Source: Chromobotia macracanthus (taxonomy: Eukaryota > Chordata > Actinopteri > Cypriniformes > Botiidae). Taken from it: 64,000 nucleotides of DNA. The notes beneath the pieces are model-generated. The model searched no databases, was not told where the DNA came from, and saw nothing but the letters and a program-made list of their open reading frames with translations. The stretch is taken from contig JAZGTH010000104.1 of NCBI GenBank assembly GCA_036877525.1, positions 2,326,001-2,390,000 on the forward strand, read 5' to 3'. Below are positions 34,618 to 46,237 of this stretch, in pieces. The translations under genes were made by a program, and so were the position numbers. Position 1 is the stretch's first letter. Each line of letters begins with the position of its first letter.

Positions 34618-34729
34618 CGTCCAGCGGCCACGTCGCCTTTCTTTCGCCATATTTCGTGGAGGAATGAGCTGGAGCGGAGCCGGTTTACATTTATAACAAA
34701 CACAAACAGCAGCCAGAGAGGCAAACATC

Positions 34730-36825
34730 ATGAATATCTTCAGACTGACCGGAGATCTGTCTCATTTAGCTGCCATCATTATCCTGCTGCTCAAGATATG
34801 GAAGAGCAGGTCGTGCGCAGGTGAGCCACACTGACCTGAAATCTGTATTTCTTAATGTATTCGTATGAATCGTGAGCAGTTTCTGAACGGGAGAGGGACT
34901 TTAGTCTGGGTTAAGATGGTGAGTTTATTTTAAGCGTTATACAATAATGCAATGCGATTAGTTTAGCACATCGGCTAGTGGGTTAGCTTGAGCTCCAGTT
35001 TTCTTTAATTCATCCACCAGTTGAGTTTAAACATGCAGATCTGTTATTGCAGATCTTGTTAAGCGCTCACATATTTAGGTCTGAAGGCCATCAAACTGCA
35101 CAGGTTTGTTGATATCAGTGAAGTTATGAAACAGCTGCAAACTGCAGGCCCAGCGACTAACTGTGCAGTGGACTCAGTTTATCAGCAGTTTGCATAAGCA
35201 ACAGATTATGTCCTGTAATGTAGAACATGTGTTATCTTTATAAAGCAATACACTGGTGTCCTAACATCAAAACTGTGTCCCAGTGGCTGTCTGATGTGTT
35301 ACTGCTGCAGAATGCCATGCATCTTATATTCTCGTTTTTATACTGGCCATGCATTACTGAAATGCATTGCATTGCATTGCATTGCATGCTTTGACGTGGC
35401 AGTGCATGCCGGTTTGCTTGGTCTTTACAATGAGTGGTCCATTCCAGAGACCTGGGCATCACTTTTTGTTCTGCAGAGAGTTGAGTGTCTGTCTATTTAT
35501 CAAACAAGCCTGCAGATATCTGGCCTCAGATTGCAGTTTAAGGAGTGTGTAAAGAGCTAAGTGTAACTCCTGTTGCCTCCAGGTATCTCGGGGAAGAGTC
35601 AGATACTCTTCGCCTTGGTTTTCACCACGCGATACCTTGACCTCCTAACGTCCTTCATCTCTCTTTACAACACATGCATGAAGGTAAGAACGTGGAGTCT
35701 CTTAAAGAATCGTAATACAAGCACTTAACATTGAAGGTTAATCTCTTCTGTTCTTTAACAACAGGTCATCTACATTGGATGTGCTTATGCCACAGTCTAC
35801 ATGATCTATGCGAAGTTCAGGGCAACCTATGATGGAAACCATGATACGTTCAGAGTCGAGTTTCTAGTGGTTCCTGTGGGTGGCCTCGCCTTTCTGGTCA
35901 ACCACGACTTCTCCCCATTGGAGGTGAGATAATTGGAGGAATTCTTCATCACACATGCGGCTTCCTGTCCATCAGAAATGTGTTTAGTTTGTTTCAATAA
36001 TACATCATACGTGTTGTTCTATGTTTGATCACAGATCCTGTGGACCTTCTCCATCTACCTTGAATCGGTGGCCATCCTGCCTCAGCTCTTCATGATAAGT
36101 AAGACCGGTGAGGCTGAGACCATCACCACCCACTATCTGTTCTGTCTGGGGGTCTACCGCGCCCTCTACCTCTTCAACTGGATCTGGAGGTTCTACTTTG
36201 AGGGCTTCTTTGACATGATCGCCATTGTGGCTGGTGTGGTCCAGACTATCCTCTATTGTGACTTCTTTTACCTGTACTTCACCAAAGGTGAGTTCATGTG
36301 CACTCTTACCTTTGTAAGGATTAAATGACATTCAATGTAGCTCCTCCTGACATTTAATCAAAATAGACCCTGTTTACTTATATTATTTGACTTATTGTGA
36401 ATGAGTTAATAATTCATTCATGAATTATTCATTTTTTTTATCTTTGTCAGGCTTTTATTAGAATGTAATAATTGTTCTACCTCTGAAATGGCTTTGTTTC
36501 TCATCCGATGTCACTTCCTTTGCATCCGATGTCACTTCCTTTGCATCCGATGTCACTTCCTTTGCATCCGATGTCACTTCCTTTGCATCCGATGTCAATT
36601 CCTTTTTGTCTCCTCCCCTCCAAACCTTCTTGTATTTTGAATACAGTAATACCACATGCACACAGGTTCCACTCTTAACATTAATACATGACTTGCTGGC
36701 AGTTTGTCTTCAATTTAGAGGGTTTGTCCTGTTGTAGAGGATGATTATAGACCAGGATGACACATCTGACATGTTCTCTCTTGTTCACAGTGCTGAAAGG
36801 AAAGAAGCTGAGTCTACCAGCGTAA
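34730..36825 (+). CDS. kdelr2: KDEL receptor (KDELR2 type), 5 exons
   Basis: A seven-transmembrane Golgi/ERGIC receptor that retrieves KDEL-tailed ER chaperones through COPI vesicles. Exons: 34730-34820, 35583-35683, 35765-35923, 36035-36287, 36791-36825; 212 aa, the family length. Conserved stretches: MNIFRLTGDLSHLAAI, KSRSCAGISGKSQ, TTRYLDLLTSFISLYNT, ATYDGNHDTFRVEFLVVP, FLVNHDFSPLEILWTFSIYL, ESVAILPQLFMISKTGEAE and the cytosolic KVLKGKKLSLPA with its COPI-binding lysines. MNIFRLTGDLSHLAAIIILL and LLTSFISLYNT favour KDELR2 over KDELR1. The number of fish paralogues (2a/2b) cannot be settled here. Confidence 0.95.
36502..36606. repeat. 21-bp tandem repeat, 5 copies, in kdelr2 intron 4
   Basis: Five near-identical copies of CATCCGATGTCACTTCCTTTG. 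Because 21 is a multiple of three, one antisense frame stays open and looks like a peptide repeat; that is an artefact. Confidence 0.95.
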
Positions 36826-37740
36826 GTGCCAAAGAACAGAGAGCTGCGTCTTTCATCAGACTTACAGAGCGGCACAAGCCAATGACACCACAGCAAGATG
36901 CCCAAGACAGAACGCCAGATCGCCGGTTTATTTTCTCTCCACCCGGACACCATCACCCCACCCTACAGAAACCAGGACGTTTTTCAAACTGTTCTTCTGT
37001 CTTCAGCATTTTGCAGTACTTTTTTATTGCTATTAAAAAAGAAAAATAAGAAAAAAAACTTTTCTATATGCAAAGTGTATTGAAAGTTTGAGTGCATTCT
37101 ACACTAACTCCAGTTAAGAGCATTGTTGTAAATTTGTCCACAGTTAGAAATGGTTTCCAGAGCGCCGAGTCAGTCTGCGGTTCGTCCCTGTTTATAATGT
37201 ATATTTGGCAGAATCACTTCAGCTTTTAGCCTCCAGTGAGTTTCACAATGATAATCCTCTTTCTGAAATTCAGCCTCTCATCCAGTTTTTCATCCAGTCA
37301 CGTAAATGCCTTACGTTTATATGTACAGAACCAGTTTTGTTGACGCCCCCATGAAGAGAAATGAAATGTAAATAAGAAAATGTATCAGATTCCCTCGGCA
37401 CAGTTTTCTGTCTCATATCATTTGTTTAGGATGTTGACATTTATCAACAATATGACGTGATATTACAGCAAGATTGGTTTAATATTCAGTGAGTACCTGT
37501 GAATAGATCAGCTTTTCAGATGCAGTAATTTATGAGAAGACATCACATGTAGTGGCGTGAGCACTGTTAAAGCACGTGAAGTGTGAATGTTGAGTTTTGT
37601 AGTTATTTCCCTCTCTGTTTGTTTTGTTGAGTATTTCTTTTCTTTAGGTTCGCCATCTCCCCTCGAGTCATTCCTGTAGGATTTACAGTTATTTTCTAGT
37701 TTTTACATGTTACGGTCTTCAATAAATATTTTAAGGGACA
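36826..37740 (+). other. kdelr2: kdelr2 3'UTR
   Basis: About 900 bp of AT-rich sequence ends in AATAAA at 37721-37726, a strong candidate polyadenylation signal. No other feature was seen. Confidence 0.7.
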
Positions 37741-38219
37741 CTATTCTGTGTTTTTGTTTGTATATTCAGTTTCTTTTTCTTACCTCTTCACGGTGGTCTT
37801 TTCTATTATAGTAAAAATGAATAATGAACATGCCTCCAATGAGAAGATCTTTTACTAGAAAAGGCAGAAGAAACAGCAGGATGTCTTGAATGCAAATAAC
37901 TTTTTACATGAATAAGTACAGTAACGTTATGGATGTCCGTGTGTTGTGTGTTGCTCATCACTTTTATTCCTGTTATTCTGGGGCAAACATTGCTCTTTGG
38001 GGACTCATTTTCAGGGACCAGAGTAGGTGGTGTATGAATAGACAGACGAGCATCACTCGTATGTTCTTCTATTGACGAACAATGTTTATCAATAACTCCA
38101 CGTTAAAAACCGCACTGTTTTAATAACTGTAGTCGTCTTATTCACGCTTTTCTTTCTCGATTGATTGTTTATTTATTTTTGTTGTTGTTTATTGTTTATT
38201 ATCCGCGCTTGACTGTACA

Positions 38220-38455
38220 GCCAGCGACAGAAACCTTTAAAACGCGAGCGCATCCTTCACGTCATACGTCACAGCCGTGACGTCACCGCGCGAGCAGCTC
38301 AGCTGACGTGGGGCGACCGCGGGAAAATATTCCACGTAACGCGTCGCTCCGTTCCAGGGAGGGACCGGAACCGGGACCGGGACCTGCGGGGATCGCTGTG
38401 CTCATCACGGGGATAAAGTGGCCCACGTCGCCACAGCGCTACGAGAGGCAGGAAC
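38220..38455 (+). promoter_or_regulatory. spag9 CpG-rich promoter with palindromic CRE
   Basis: It contains GTGACGTCAC (38277-38286, palindromic CRE and E4F-consensus match), further ACGTCA half sites at about 38259-38270, and TGACGTGG (38304-38311). It leads straight into the spag9 ATG at 38456. The stretch 37741-38219 is AT-rich with nothing recognised. Confidence 0.6.
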
Positions 38456-41400
38456 ATGGAGCTGGATGACGGGGTGGTGTACCAGGACGACCCGGGGACG
38501 TCGGCGATCATGTCGGAGAGGGTCTCGGGCCTGGCCAGCTCCATCTACCGCGAGTTCGAGAGACTGATCCGCAAATACGACGAGGACGTGGTGAAGGAGC
38601 TCATGCCGCTGGTCGTGGCGGTGCTGGAGAACCTCGACACGGTGTTCGCGGAGAACCAGGAGCACGAAGTGGAGCTGGAGCTGCTGAAGGAGGACAACGA
38701 GCAGCTGATCACTCAGTACGAGCGGGAGAAAGCGCTGAGGAAACACGCCGAGGAGGTGAGACGAGGTTGTCGTGTGTCCTCAGAAAACACGTCAGTCTCG
38801 GGCCTTCAATACACGCGTGTAAACGGATGCGTCGCCGGTGTGCGTTTGATTGTTGTGACGTCACACCCGTGCCTCTCGGTTCGGTACAATAGCGTCCGAT
38901 GTTCGCGCGTTGACGATGTGTTGAACGTCATATATGGGACAAATATGACGTCACACCATGTTGTCTGCACGATTGAAACCAAACAAGACAAAAGACTGAA
39001 AACAGAACAACGCCGTCAAACAAACAAACAAAACAACACCGTCAAACAAACAAAACAAAACAACACCGTCAAACAAACAAACAGAACAACACCGTCAAAC
39101 AAACAAACAAACAGAACAACGCCGTCAAACAAACAAACAAACAAACAGAACAACGCCGTCAAACAAACAAACAAACAGAACAACACCGTCAAACAAACAA
39201 ACAAACAGAACAACACGTCAAACAAACAAACAGAACAACGCCGTCAAGCAAGCAAACAAACAAAACAACACCGTCAAGCAAACAAACAAACAGAACAACA
39301 CCGTCAAGCAAACAAACAAACAGAACAACACCGTCAAGCAAGCAAACAAACAAACAGAACACCCAAGCACGCAAACAAAACAGAACAACACCGTCAAGCA
39401 AGCAAACAAACAAACAGAACAACACCGTCAAGCAAACAAACAAACAGAACAACACCGTCAAGCAAACAAACAAACAGAACAACACCGTCAAGCAAACAAA
39501 CAAACAAACAGAACAACACCGTCAAGCAAGCAAACAAACAAACAGAACAACACCGTCAACAAGCAAACAAACAAACAGAACAACACCGTCCAAACAAACA
39601 AACAGAACAAACACCACAAGCAAACAAACAAACAGAACAACACCGTCAAGCAAGCAAACAAACAAACAGAACAACACCGTCAAAGCAAACAAACAAACAG
39701 AACAACACCGTCAAGCAAGCAAACAAACAAACAGAACAACACCGTCAAGCAAGCAAACAAACAAACAGAACAACACCGTCAAGCAAGCAAACAAACAAAC
39801 AGAACAACACCGTCAAGCAAACAAACAAACAGAACAACACCGTCAAGCAAACAAACAAACAAACAGAACAACACCCAGTCAAACAAACAAACAAACAGAA
39901 CAACACCGTCAAGCAAACAAACAAACAAACAGAACAACACCGTCAACAAGCAAACAAACAAACAGAACAACACCGTCAAGCAAACAAACAAAAAACAGAA
40001 CAACACCAACAAGCAAACAAACAAACAGAACAACACCGTCAAGCAAGCAAACAAACAAACAGAACAACACCGTCAAGCAAACAAACAAACAGAACAACAC
40101 CGTCAAGCAAGCAAACAAACAAACAGAACAACACCGTCAAGCAAGCAAACAAACAAACAGAACAACACCGTCAAGCAAGCAAACAAACAAACAGAACAAC
40201 ACCGTCAAGCAAGCAAACAAACAAACAGAACAACACCGTCAAGCAAGCAAACAAACAAACAGAACAACACCGTCAAGCAAGCAAACAAACAAACAGAACA
40301 ACACCGTCAAGCAAGCAAACAAACAAACAGAACAACACCGTCAAGCAAGCAAACAAACAAACAGAACAACACCGTCAAGCAAGCAAACAAACAAACAGAA
40401 CAACACCGTCAAGCAAGCAAACAAACAAACAGAACAACACCGTCAAGCAAGCAAACAAACAAAACAACACCGTCAAGCAAACAAACAAACAAAACAACAC
40501 CGTCAAGCAAACAAAACAACACCGTCAAACAAACAAAACCGTCAAGCAAACAAAACAGAACAACACCAGCGGGTTCCTCCTCCTGCTCTGCCTTGTGTTA
40601 GATGTTTGCATCAGAATCGTATATCACACACACACACGCATGCAGTCTTATTTCAATGTTATGTAAAAGGCATAAATGCATTTATATCTCACTTGTTTCA
40701 GAGGAGTTCTGCTTTCAGATCAGTGTTTTATGTAACTGGAGGGAATTAATCTTTAACTTTAACTTAATTAACATTCTGTAGAAACTGTTAAAACCTACAA
40801 CAATTAAACGGCAGTGTTAATTCTCATTAGTTGTAAACAATGCCATCTGTTAAATTTAGACAGCCTTTAATAGCCGCTGTACGTGATTGAATGCTTTATG
40901 CGACTTTAATCTGGATTAGAAATAAGATTACGCTGCAATGTACAGTTGTGAGCGTGTGTGTAAACCCGACTTTGTGTAGATTAAGATGCTCAATGGCTTT
41001 ATGTGTTACTGACACTATGAGAGAGTGAACGGGATTATGTGCAGTGTGTGAGACACCTTCAACAACCAAAACACAAGTGAGCCGTGAGCTGCATTAATCC
41101 ATGTGTACTGATCTGTGATCTGTGTTATATCCTGTTATTACAAGCTGACTTCACTTTCAATGACAGTGACAGAAGGCTGTGATCAATTTTGAATAGCGAT
41201 CATTGATTTTTACTCACATTTCAGCTCACTGATGTACTGGAGAAAAAACCTTTTTGGACAGTTCAATTAAATTTTGATATAGCCGCACATTCTGCATATG
41301 TTCTTACTGAAAATGAGAAAAGTCGCACAAACTTTTAAAGTAAAACACTTTATTTTCTCACTTATGGGTACGAAGTCAATAACAGACTAAAGGTTAGGCC

Positions 41401-44400
41401 ATCTTCTTCCAGTGTCATCTCTATATGTGCGATTGAGAATGGCCATCCTTCTCTGAATATTGGCAATATAAAATTCAAAACAAAATTAAAAACAGAAATA
41501 GTTTTTCCATTGACAAGACTGCTAGCAGGTATTTGAATGAACATGATCAGGAACATTTTGTGTTTGTCAGTCAATCAGACATGATTATTAATTACTGCTT
41601 CTGATAATCTTAAATTAGCAGGCAATTCATTCAAATGCTGCTGATGTGAATTCAGAACCCACACTGCTTTTAGCAGCATTAAATCTGTTATTTACTGCAT
41701 AAAAAGTGTGTTTGTAAGACTGTGTTACACTGTACATGAATGAGAATTGAGTGGGACATGAGCCTTATGTTTGGTGATCTCTGTGCTCGGAGGGCTGAAT
41801 GAACGTTTGCATGTCAGTGTGACGGGAAACTGAAGTGACACCAAAACAGCTCCTGTTATTAGCTCCTCACACCACGCCAGGCTCTCCAGGAGGACCCTGT
41901 ACTCCAGACATGAACCATGAGTTCTGTGTGGAGTGTGAATGAAAGAGCTTCTGATCAGAAAGACTGCATCAGGGTGATATTACTTCCAGGTCATGGGTCC
42001 TGTGCTTTGGTAGGACTGACAGATCCTGGCATATGTCTCCTGGAGTCAGGGCAGACTGCTTCTAGTGCTCAATACATGTTTTGGGCATATGAGAGTGCTG
42101 TGATGATAAGTAAATATATATATTGCATAAATATTTTAAAAGTAAATATTTAATTTCAGCACTGTTGCAATTGTTTGTGTATGTATTAAATAAAACCTTT
42201 AGAAAACATTTCGACTTATCTTAGTTAATATTCCTCAGCCTATTTACAGCTATTTGGATTATTGCTTTTCAATTATAATTTACGTTTACATTTATAATCC
42301 AGTTGAAGAGAGAGTGAACTGAAATGTGTCCCTGCAGAAGTAAATGGACAGTCTGTTTAACTGTGTTTGTCATGTTGGGGACGTTGTATTTAATTCTGTC
42401 TCATTTGTGCTTTGTGTGATTAGAGGTTCATTGAATTTGAGGACTCTCAGGAACAGGAGAAGAAAGACCTGCAGAACCATCTAGAAAGCCTGGGATCACA
42501 CTCCCGTCAGCTGGAGCTGAAGATCAAGAATTATGCTGACCAGAGTAAGAAACAGTGTTCTTCACATATGCATCATGATTCATTACTGTCCCAGAATCTG
42601 TCGGCTCTGTTTAAAGCCCGTTGACCCCACTGAATCAGAGCTGAGAATGTACAGTGAGCCGCTTTCACAGGAGAAATCTGACATGTTTGCTTCCCTGAGA
42701 CTCTAACAGCAGAAATGCAGTTAAACTGAGGTTATCTTACACTAATAAACCGTCAATGATTTGAAGGGTTGTTCTGTGTCTGTTGTCTGCAGTGTGCACT
42801 AGATTAACTGAGATCACAGTCCATGTTCAAGCAGGTGTCAGTAGAGAGAAAATACAGGAGTGTCACTGTTCGGACATGACACGTGATAAATGTAATGTAT
42901 AACATATTGAGAATATATGAGAATAACATCTCATGACTGTTACATTTCAATAACAGCCAAAACAACACCAGTAATATCTGTTTTTTTTTTTGACACACAG
43001 GTTAGGACAACGGTTAATTTTTTCATTATATATCTGAAATAATTGGTCTGTTACATTCCTATACCAGCATCTGAAAGCAAAAATGATCCAGTTAGTTGTT
43101 TATTTAGCATGTTTTCAAAAATAAAGATGAGTTGTGCCAAATGAATCTAATCAAATCGATCTGAACAGATGAAACAATACATCGCATCAATTAGTACAGA
43201 ATTACTATCGAATCTTCGTCTTCGCTGTCTAGTAGCTTTGAGTAAAAGGGTTTCCTCTTGTCTGCTGTTCACTAAAGTTTACATGAATGTGTAATAAACC
43301 CCGTCTTTCTTTTTAAACACAATTATAAAGGCTAGATTATAAAGTGTGTGTAAATGTCCTCATTAAATTCCTGTAGTTTAGAAGCATCAGCATCAGAGTG
43401 TCTCCGTACGTGACAAGATGCTTGTGAAGGATAATGATATTAATCAAGCACCAATATCTGCTAATGATGGATGTCTGATGTTTGTTTGGCACTTATTAAT
43501 TAATTCTGCTGATAATGAATGGCTTAAGGGCAGGAAACCCTTTCTGCGATTTGAAATGGGTGTCTGCTCTGCTAGAAGAGCTGATGGAAATATTTCAGTA
43601 GACAGTGTTTCAGTTTCTCTGACACTTTGAGAAGTTCTTCAGCGTCTCCTCCAGCGTTCTTTACAGTACTTTCTCCACAGAAGAGCAGATCCTCATCGGT
43701 CATTTGGGATGTTCTAACCTGTGTTACACTGACTGAGATCATTAGCCTCATTTTTCTGTCCTCATTTTGTTCTAGGCCTTTTAATCAGGGCTTCTGTGTG
43801 ACACGTAGACATCATTATAGCTGGTTGCTAGGGCATTGCTATGCAGTTTTAAGGTGTTCTTGGTGGTTGCTAGGGCATTACTATGCCGTTGCTAAGGTAT
43901 TCTGGGTGGTTGCTAGGGCATTGCTATGCAGTTGTCAGTGTGTTCTGGGTTGTTGTTGGGTCAGGATAATTATCCCACCCTAAGTGCCTGTGATATTCTG
44001 TCTTTTGATATCTGTGTTTGTTTTTCAGCACAAGGCAGAAAGAACTTTGTTTTCTTTGATCAGAAGACACAAACGATGCTCATGTCTTTGATTCTGTTCC
44101 AGTAAGTCGATTGGAGGAGCGGGAAGCTGAACTCAAGCGGGAATATAACTCTCTTCACCTGCGGCACACAGAGGTATCATAGCATCTCAATAACAGCCAG
44201 CTCCACATTTACTGCATGAGCGCTTGATTTAACTAAGATTCTGGCTCCTGAATTGATGAGACTCTGGGTAATATTACAAGCCTGCTGATGTGCATCAAGA
44301 TTCAGTTCATGCGTTGAGATCTTTCATGCAAATGAGTCTTAATTTTTCTTCATTTGTTCAGATGATTCATAACTACATGGAACATGTGGAGCGAATCAGA

Positions 44401-44488
44401 CTGCAGCAGACAGGAGAGAGTGCTGATACTGGAACACTGGGCAGAGTTCGGTGAGGCTGGGAGAGAGAGAGAGAGAGAGGGGGAGGCT

Positions 44489-44525
<37 letters not shown>

Positions 44526-45286
44526 GGAGGCTGGGAGAGAGAGAGAGGGAGAGAGAGGGGGAGGCTGGGAGAGAGAGAGGGGGAGGCTGGGGAGAGAGAG
44601 AGAGAGAGAGGGGAGGCTGGGAGAGAGAGAGAGAGAGAGGGAGGCTGGGAGAGAGAGAGAGAGAGAGGGCGGCTGGGAGAGAGAGAGAGAGAGGGAGGCT
44701 GGGAGAGAGAGAGAGAGAGGGGGAGGCTGGGGAGAGAGAGAGAGAGGGAGCGGGGAGGCTGGGAGAGAGGGAGGCTGGGAGAGAGAGGGGGGCTGGGAGA
44801 GAGAGGGGAGGCTGGGAGAGAGAGAGGGGGAGGCTGGGAGAGAGAGAGGGGAGGCTGGGAGAGAGAGAGGAGGGAGGCTGGGAGAGAGAGAGGGGGAGGC
44901 TGGGGAGAGAGAGAGAGAGGGAGGCTGGGAGAGAGAGAGAGAGAGAGGAGGCTGGGAGAGAGAGAGAGAGAGAGGAGGCTGGGAGAGAGAGAGAGGGAGG
45001 CTGGGAGAGAGAGAGAGAGAGGGAGGCTGGGAGAGAGAGAGAGAGGGGAGGCTGGGAAAGAGAGAGGGAGAGAGGGGAGGCTGGGAAAGAAGAGAGAGGG
45101 AGAGAGGGGGAGGCTGGGAGAGAGAGAGAGGGAGAGGGGGAGGCTGGGAGAGAGAGAGAGAGAGAGAGAGGGAGGCTGGGAGAGAAAAGAGAGAGAGAGA
45201 GAGAGGGAGGCTGGGAGAGAGAGAGAGAGAGAGGCTGGGGGAGAGAGAGAGAGAGAGAGAGGGAGGCTGGGAAAGAGAGAGAGAGA

Positions 45287-45331
<45 letters not shown>

Positions 45332-45384
45332 CGGCTGGGAGAGAGAGGGGGAGGCTGGGAAAGAGAGAGAGAGAGGGAGGCTGG

Positions 45385-45416
<32 letters not shown>

Positions 45417-45499
45417 GGAGGCTGAAGGAGAGAGAGAGAGGGAGGCTGGGAGAGAGAGAGAAGAGAGGCTGGGAGAGAGAGAGAGAGGGAGGCTGGGAG

Positions 45500-45533
<34 letters not shown>

Positions 45534-46122
45534 GAGAGGGGAGAGAGGGGGAGGGAGAGAGGGGAGAGAGAGGAAGGGAGAGGGAGAAGAGAGAGGCTGG
45601 AGAGAGAGAGGGAGGCTGGGGGAGAGAGAGAGAGAGAGAGTGGAGAGAGAGAGGCTGGGAGAGAGAGAGAGGGAGGCTGGGAGAAGAGAGAGAGGGGGAG
45701 AGGGAGAGAGAGAGGAGGCTGGGGAGAGAGAGAGGCTGGGGAAGAGAGAGAGGCTGGGAGAGAGAGAGAGAGGGAGAGAGAGAGAGAGAGAGGAGGCTGG
45801 AGGGGAGAGGGAGGCTGGGAGAGAAGAGAGAGGGAGGCTGGGAGAGAGGGAGAGAGAGGCTGGGAGAGAGAGAGAGAGAGAGAGAGAGGCTGGGAGAAGA
45901 GAGAGAGAGAGAGAGAGAGAGATGAGAGACGGGAGAGAGAGAGGGAGTGGGAGAGAGAGAGAGGCTGGGAGAGAGAGAGAGAGAGATGGGGAGGCTGGGA
46001 GAGAGAGAGAGGAGAGAGAGAGAGAGGGAGGCTGGGAGAGAGAGAGAGAGAGAGAGAGAGAGGCTGGGAGAGAGAGAGGGAGGCTGGGAGAGAAGAGAGA
46101 GAGAGAGAGAGAGAGAGGCTGG

Positions 46123-46153
<31 letters not shown>

Positions 46154-46155
46154 CT

Positions 46156-46186
<31 letters not shown>

Positions 46187-46189
46187 GCT

Positions 46190-46237
<48 letters not shown>

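Noticed and set aside
36458..36661. Repeated heptapeptide frame on the minus strand in kdelr2 intron 4
   Set aside because: It comes from the 21-bp tandem repeat, whose length is a multiple of three. The intron is well bounded by kdelr2 exons.
38456..40666. A 736-codon frame starting with spag9 exon 1 and running into a Gln/Asn/Thr repeat
   Set aside because: The first 100 codons are real exon 1. It ends at the donor at 38755/38756, and the rest is intronic minisatellite. Exon 2 at 42424 continues the known JIP4 sequence in phase.
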